NCBI RefSeq assembly: GCF_016724845.1
Contig: NZ_CP068082.1
Coordinates: 4,898,001-4,962,000 of the forward strand
Source: Sphingobacterium spiritivorum
Lineage (GTDB): Bacteria; Bacteroidota; Bacteroidia; Sphingobacteriales; Sphingobacteriaceae
Direction of reading: 5' to 3'
DNA length: 64,000 nucleotides
The notes under the pieces are model-generated. The model was not told the origin of the DNA, searched no databases, and saw nothing but the letters and a program-made list of their open reading frames with translations. The position numbers were made by a program, and so were the translations under genes. Shown one piece after another: positions 59,764 through 64,000 of the stretch (the stretch's first letter is position 1; each line of letters begins with the position of its first letter).

Positions 59764-61296
59764 CTACCAGCCTTCATTTTGTTTGATTACCCCTCTGCTG
59801 TTATCAATTTCACGCTGAGGCACCAGCCACACATGGTGAATCTTCGGGTCAAACTTTCTTGCGGCCCAGATTACTTTACCTTTTGAATCATGCAACGCTT
59901 TTGCGTAGGTAGCCGCTGCATCTCCCCAGCGGATCAGGTCACGGTGACGATCCGCAAATTCTCCGGCAAGTTCACAACGGCGTTGGTTTTTCAATTCCGC
60001 CATGTCAAGTCCTGTTTTTGGCGTTAAACCTGCCCGTCTGCGAATCATATTGAGCTGTGTATCTCCTGCTCCGTTTCCTCGCAGATTGATTGCAGCTTCT
60101 GCTTTGATCAGCAGAATTTCCGCATATCTCATTAAAGGCACATTGAGCGAAGTCGAATTATGGTCACCATTAGGACTCACATAAGTACCTATAGGATTGG
60201 CATGAGAGAAGGGCTCCATATACTTATTAAACTGATAGTCGGACAATGCAGCACTTGGAGGAGCAAAAGTAGTCTCTACGCCGAAATACATAAATTTATC
60301 TCCCGGCTTCAGGATCGTAGCTTCTCTGCGGATATCTCCTGTCTCATAGGCATCATACAATTCTTTTGTCGGAAGATAATAGCCCCAGCCATTGTATTTT
60401 CCCCAGCCACCATTCGTTAGCATTACGCCTGGCAGAATACTACCCCATCCGTCCGGTCCTGCAGCACTACTGGTCACAGACCAGATGTATTCAGTACCAT
60501 AATTACGTGCAGTAGTGAATACATCTTTATAATTATCCTCTAACCTTCTTTTACCGAAATTAATAACGGAATCCGCATAAAGCTCTGCATTTGCATAATC
60601 CTTCATATATAAATAGGTTTTGGATAAATATCCCCAGGCAGCTACTTTATGTGCCCTGCCCTGATCTGCAGCAGCATAGGTATCAAAGAAAGGGAGCAAA
60701 TCTGCGGCTTTCTTAAACTGATTGATGGCGTGCTTGTAGTTTTCAGTAATATTGGCAGCACGTGGTACCGCTTCTGTATGATCCATATTCTCCACTGTCA
60801 CGATCGGTACTCCCATCCGGTCATCACCGTAGTTGGCAGCCAGTTCGTAGTTCATCACAGCACTGTTGAAATATGCTTCACCAAGTACCCGGTTTTTAAT
60901 TGCCGCACTCATCTGGATAGCAGGAACATACCGGATAATATCATTTGCGCGCTTGATAATGATAAAACGATCTACCCAATTGTTTTCGGTATAAGATCCG
61001 CCGATATAGGCCCGGCTAAAGTTTTTCATATTATCCGCCTGTGCATTTGCTCTGCCGGTCACCATATCATCGCTGGCATTGATAAACCAGAACAATCCTC
61101 TTCCATAGAACGATTCGGACTGATCGTATAAGGCATACAGTGCATTACTGGCACTTATCGCATCAGCTTCTGTCTTCCAGAAATTAGCCTTTGTAGGAGC
61201 ACCTTCAGGTACAATATCAAGTTGCTTATTACAAGCCGTGAATAAGGATACTGCCGAAAGACCAAGCAGCATTGTTTTCTTTATATTATTTTGCAT
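59764..61296 (-). CDS. SusD/RagB-type nutrient-binding lipoprotein
   Basis: A 510-residue lipoprotein (leader KKTMLLGLSAVSLFTAC, lipobox Cys at 22) with the SusD fold: LDIVPEGAPTKANFWKTEAD at the start, TPR-like helices (YLSKTYLYMKDYANAELYAD), and the C-terminal RYAEILLIKAEAAINLRG and ELAGEFADRHRDLIRWG. It binds substrate at the cell surface as the lid of the SusC channel. It is 13 nt after SusC and 24 nt before the phosphatase fusion gene. Confidence 0.92.
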   Translation of the reverse strand: MQNNIKKTMLLGLSAVSLFTACNKQLDIVPEGAPTKANFWKTEADAISASNALYALYDQSESFYGRGLFWFINASDDMVTGRANAQADNMKNFSRAYIGGSYTENNWVDRFIIIKRANDIIRYVPAIQMSAAIKNRVLGEAYFNSAVMNYELAANYGDDRMGVPIVTVENMDHTEAVPRAANITENYKHAINQFKKAADLLPFFDTYAAADQGRAHKVAAWGYLSKTYLYMKDYANAELYADSVINFGKRRLEDNYKDVFTTARNYGTEYIWSVTSSAAGPDGWGSILPGVMLTNGGWGKYNGWGYYLPTKELYDAYETGDIRREATILKPGDKFMYFGVETTFAPPSAALSDYQFNKYMEPFSHANPIGTYVSPNGDHNSTSLNVPLMRYAEILLIKAEAAINLRGNGAGDTQLNMIRRRAGLTPKTGLDMAELKNQRRCELAGEFADRHRDLIRWGDAAATYAKALHDSKGKVIWAARKFDPKIHHVWLVPQREIDNSRGVIKQNEGW

Positions 61297-61309
61297 GTGT
61301 TTGTTTCAA

Positions 61310-64000
61310 TTAAAAGCCAATATTCAATCCAAAAATGAAAGATCTTGCCTGCGGATATCTTCCGGAGTCCATACCATAGCTATCCATACCGACTTCCGGA
61401 TCAAATCCGGTGTATTTGGTCAGGGTAAATACATTATTTCCCGTGGCATACAGACGTACATTTTTCAGTTTCATACGTTCGGATAATGCCTTTGGCAGTG
61501 TATAGCCCAGTGTCAGGTTTTTCAGACGCAAATAAGAGCCGTTTTCTACATAAAAATCTGATGTTTCGTAGAAATTACGGTTCTCATCACGTAAAGAGAC
61601 ACGCGGAAGTTCATTGCTGCGATTTTCAGGAGTCCAGGCATCCAATACGCCCTCGAGCATATTATACTGCTGTCCCACACCGGCATTAAGAGTACTGAAT
61701 TTCATCGCATTGAATAGCTTATTACCCTGTACACCCTGGAAAAACATATTCAGATCAAAGCCTTTGTAAGATGCATTGAAATTGATGCCGTAAGAGAAGG
61801 TAGGATAGGCATTACCTACAAAAACGCGGTCTTGTGCGTCTATCTTGCCGTCACCGTTAGCGTCTTTAAAACGAAAATCTCCCGGCTTGGCATTCGGCTG
61901 AATCAGTCCTCCGCTGCCGTTCGTGTGCGCCTTCACCTCTTCTTCTGACTGAAAGATTCCGTCTGTCTGCACCACTTTGTAAGAATAAAGAGACTCACCT
62001 ACCTGCAGAACTACAGGATTTAACATCTGACGGAAACTGATAGGTAAAGCCTGCGTCTGCACCCCTCCTGCTAAAGATTTTATTTCGTTTTTAACGGAGG
62101 TAATACTCCCTCCAAATCCATACTGGAACTCACTCTCTCCTTTAGACTGATACTGAATACCCAATTCTATCCCTTTATCCTGCACACTTCCTCCATTTAC
62201 AATCTGATTTTTCAATCCTGTAGTTCCCGGTAATGGCAACTCCATAATCATATTATTAGTATTCTTGATAAAATAATCCGCTATAACAGAAAGGCGGTTA
62301 TTCATCAGTCCCAGGTCTAATCCGATATTCGTCTGCTCAGATTCCGCCCAGGTCAGATCAGTGCTGGCTCTTTTTGTTTCAGCCAGATAGGTAACACGTG
62401 TCGGCGTATTTCCCATAAAGATCTGTGAGCGGCTCAGCAACGGATTTACAGCAAATGGATCCAGACTACCCAGATTACCCAATACCCCGTAGCTACCTCT
62501 TAATTTCAGTTCGGACAGCCAGTTTACATCCTGCAGGAAATTCTCTTTTTTAAGCGACCATGCCGCTGCTACAGATCCGTAATTCTGAAATCTGTTTTGC
62601 GGAGCCACTAGCGAACTCCCATCTCTTCTGCCTGTCAGAGATAGCATATACTTTTGTTTATAATTATAGTTGACACGCCCCAGATAAGACAATAGCGTCG
62701 AAGCTTCGTAACCATCCAATGGAGCGAGTGTCTCACTTGCATTGACCAGATAGCGCATCTCAGGAGCTTCACTTACAAATCCCTGTCCTGTGATCTCATT
62801 GAAGCGGGATGTAATTTTCTGATAATTGAATCCGGCCAAAGCGTCTACGTGATGATCGCCTTTATCCAGAGAATACGTCAGGATCTGTTCGGCAAGTATA
62901 TCACTTGAGCGTTTATCGTTCAGGGTTAGCTTATTGGAATTAGATGGTTTCCCGATTTCCGGAACACGGGTAGTGAACTGTTTAAAGTTATTGAAGCCCT
63001 GTGTCATACTGAAGTTAGATCTGAATTTCAACCCCTTAGCCAGCTTCAGTTCTACATACGGATTCACTACAAGATTGTAAGTAGGATTATCAATATCCAG
63101 ACGCTTCAGATAAGCTACCGGATTGATAATATCTCCGTATGCTCCCGGTCCGTAAGGTAGCGGAAGTCCGGAAAAAGCTCCGTTCTCATCATATACCGGT
63201 ACATTTGACGGGTAATAGATCGCAGAGATCAAAGCTCCGGTGTAACCGTCTCCTGTAGCGGCCCCGTTCCCGTTGTCATAATTCAGATAAAGATTTTCAC
63301 CGATAGTCAGCCAGGGCTTGATCTCATGTTTGGCATTGATACGGATATTATAACGTTCATTATAGGTATTGAGCAGTATCCCCTCTCCTTTACGGTAATT
63401 GAAACTCGAATATATTGTTGAATGTTCATTTCCACCATCCAGAGAAACATTATAATCCTGAATGTAACCATTTTGCATGACTTCATCTATCCAGTTGGTA
63501 CGGGTAATCTGCCCGTCCGGATATTTCTCCGCATTGAAGGCATCATTACGGTTTACACCGGCATTATCGGCAGCCAGATTAGATACCTGTGCCCGCTGTA
63601 CAGCATTTAGTGGTTTTGGTTTTTTCCATGCAGACTGAAAACCCTGCTTAGCATCGACATTGATACTTACAGGCGCTTTGCGTCCCGATTTGGTCGTGAC
63701 CAGTATCACCCCACCTGAAGCACGTGCTCCGTAAATAGAAGCCGCTGCATCTTTCAGTACAGATATGGATTCGATATCATTAGGATTGAGCATAGGCACT
63801 CCTGAATATATGGATCCGTCAATGACATACAGAGGTTCTTCTCCGTTGATACCGCCAAGTCCCCTGATATTGATACGAGGTTTGGCGGTAGGATCTCCAC
63901 CCTCATTCGTCACCACTACACCGGGTGCTTTACCCTGCAATACATCCCCCAGATTGTTCATGGAGCGCGAACTGGCTCTGTCCAGACCTACACTGGCAAC
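61310..64000 (-). CDS. SusC/RagA-type TonB-dependent transporter (partial)
   Basis: The frame is open to the window edge, so the N-terminus (signal peptide, carboxypeptidase-regulatory domain and TonB box) is outside. The visible 897 codons start in the plug (VGLDRASSRSMNNLGDVLQ, then GKAPGVVVTNEGGDPTAKPR and YVIDGSIYSG, ILKDAAASIYGARASGGVI) and run to the barrel end SFIFGLNIGF. It forms the outer-membrane channel that works with the downstream SusD. With the phosphatase it suggests import of a phosphorylated or phosphodiester nutrient. Confidence 0.93.
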   Translation of the reverse strand, partial: VASVGLDRASSRSMNNLGDVLQGKAPGVVVTNEGGDPTAKPRINIRGLGGINGEEPLYVIDGSIYSGVPMLNPNDIESISVLKDAAASIYGARASGGVILVTTKSGRKAPVSINVDAKQGFQSAWKKPKPLNAVQRAQVSNLAADNAGVNRNDAFNAEKYPDGQITRTNWIDEVMQNGYIQDYNVSLDGGNEHSTIYSSFNYRKGEGILLNTYNERYNIRINAKHEIKPWLTIGENLYLNYDNGNGAATGDGYTGALISAIYYPSNVPVYDENGAFSGLPLPYGPGAYGDIINPVAYLKRLDIDNPTYNLVVNPYVELKLAKGLKFRSNFSMTQGFNNFKQFTTRVPEIGKPSNSNKLTLNDKRSSDILAEQILTYSLDKGDHHVDALAGFNYQKITSRFNEITGQGFVSEAPEMRYLVNASETLAPLDGYEASTLLSYLGRVNYNYKQKYMLSLTGRRDGSSLVAPQNRFQNYGSVAAAWSLKKENFLQDVNWLSELKLRGSYGVLGNLGSLDPFAVNPLLSRSQIFMGNTPTRVTYLAETKRASTDLTWAESEQTNIGLDLGLMNNRLSVIADYFIKNTNNMIMELPLPGTTGLKNQIVNGGSVQDKGIELGIQYQSKGESEFQYGFGGSITSVKNEIKSLAGGVQTQALPISFRQMLNPVVLQVGESLYSYKVVQTDGIFQSEEEVKAHTNGSGGLIQPNAKPGDFRFKDANGDGKIDAQDRVFVGNAYPTFSYGINFNASYKGFDLNMFFQGVQGNKLFNAMKFSTLNAGVGQQYNMLEGVLDAWTPENRSNELPRVSLRDENRNFYETSDFYVENGSYLRLKNLTLGYTLPKALSERMKLKNVRLYATGNNVFTLTKYTGFDPEVGMDSYGMDSGRYPQARSFIFGLNIGF

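Overview
The window looks like a chromosomal stretch of a Bacteroidota bacterium, most likely Sphingobacteriaceae (Sphingobacterium or Pedobacter type). The evidence is: SusC/SusD pairs and TonB-dependent receptors with N-terminal carboxypeptidase-regulatory domains, many short lipoproteins, promoters of the Bacteroidota form (TTTG, about 19 nt, TAnnTTTG), few Shine-Dalgarno sites, a FISUMP-type fimbrillin lipoprotein and a biotin-dependent leucine catabolism cluster. I see no insertion sequence, prophage, rRNA operon or CRISPR array.

Region 1-13.9 kb is a heme acquisition and breakdown locus. On the minus strand, hmuT-hmuU are followed by an ATPase gene that continues in frame into a HemS/ChuS-like domain (an HmuV-HemS fusion, cut by the window start). 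Divergently on the plus strand come a TonB receptor, three HmuY-family lipoproteins alternating with two paralogous beta-sandwich lipoproteins, a di-heme cytochrome c peroxidase, an S41 protease and a heme oxygenase. Heme would be captured at the surface, passed through the outer membrane, imported by HmuTUV and opened by the oxygenase.

Region 13.9-16 kb holds a TetR regulator with a perfect palindromic operator inside its promoter, an extra FabF-type ketoacyl synthase and tRNA-Pro(GGG). Region 16.4-20 kb holds a membrane-anchored LuxR-type regulator, a small conserved-looking protein and a fimbrillin/FISUMP lipoprotein. Region 20-28.5 kb is a mixed stretch: bestrophin, AraC plus MFS exporter, a lone SIR2-like protein, two tiny overlapping ORFs, a Crp/Fnr regulator, DoxX, a pair of related membrane proteins, DUF1801 and OsmC.

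Region 28.5-36 kb is a second iron-type uptake locus: a PepSY protein with two small membrane proteins and a frameshifted DUF4198 gene on the minus strand, and divergently a TonB receptor with a DUF4374 lipoprotein. Region 36-41 kb encodes leucine/isovalerate catabolism. Region 41-43.3 kb holds ogt/ada-like and alkB repair genes and a noncoding array of four roughly 102-bp repeats. Region 43.3-47.9 kb holds a split 5'-nucleotidase, an MFS transporter, recR and an unknown protein.

Region 48-57.8 kb has a third TonB receptor, DoxX, cydAB, a Cys-rich small protein, and a siderophore receptor with its PepSY reductase-like partner. The end (57.8-64 kb) is a SusC-SusD-phosphatase operon whose phosphatase joins a phosphodiesterase-like and an alkaline phosphatase domain.

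A common thread is a 17-bp operator (consensus TTTAGAYTNATTATAAA) at six promoters, all belonging to heme or iron-type uptake genes. It is the best candidate for the iron- or heme-responsive switch of this genome.
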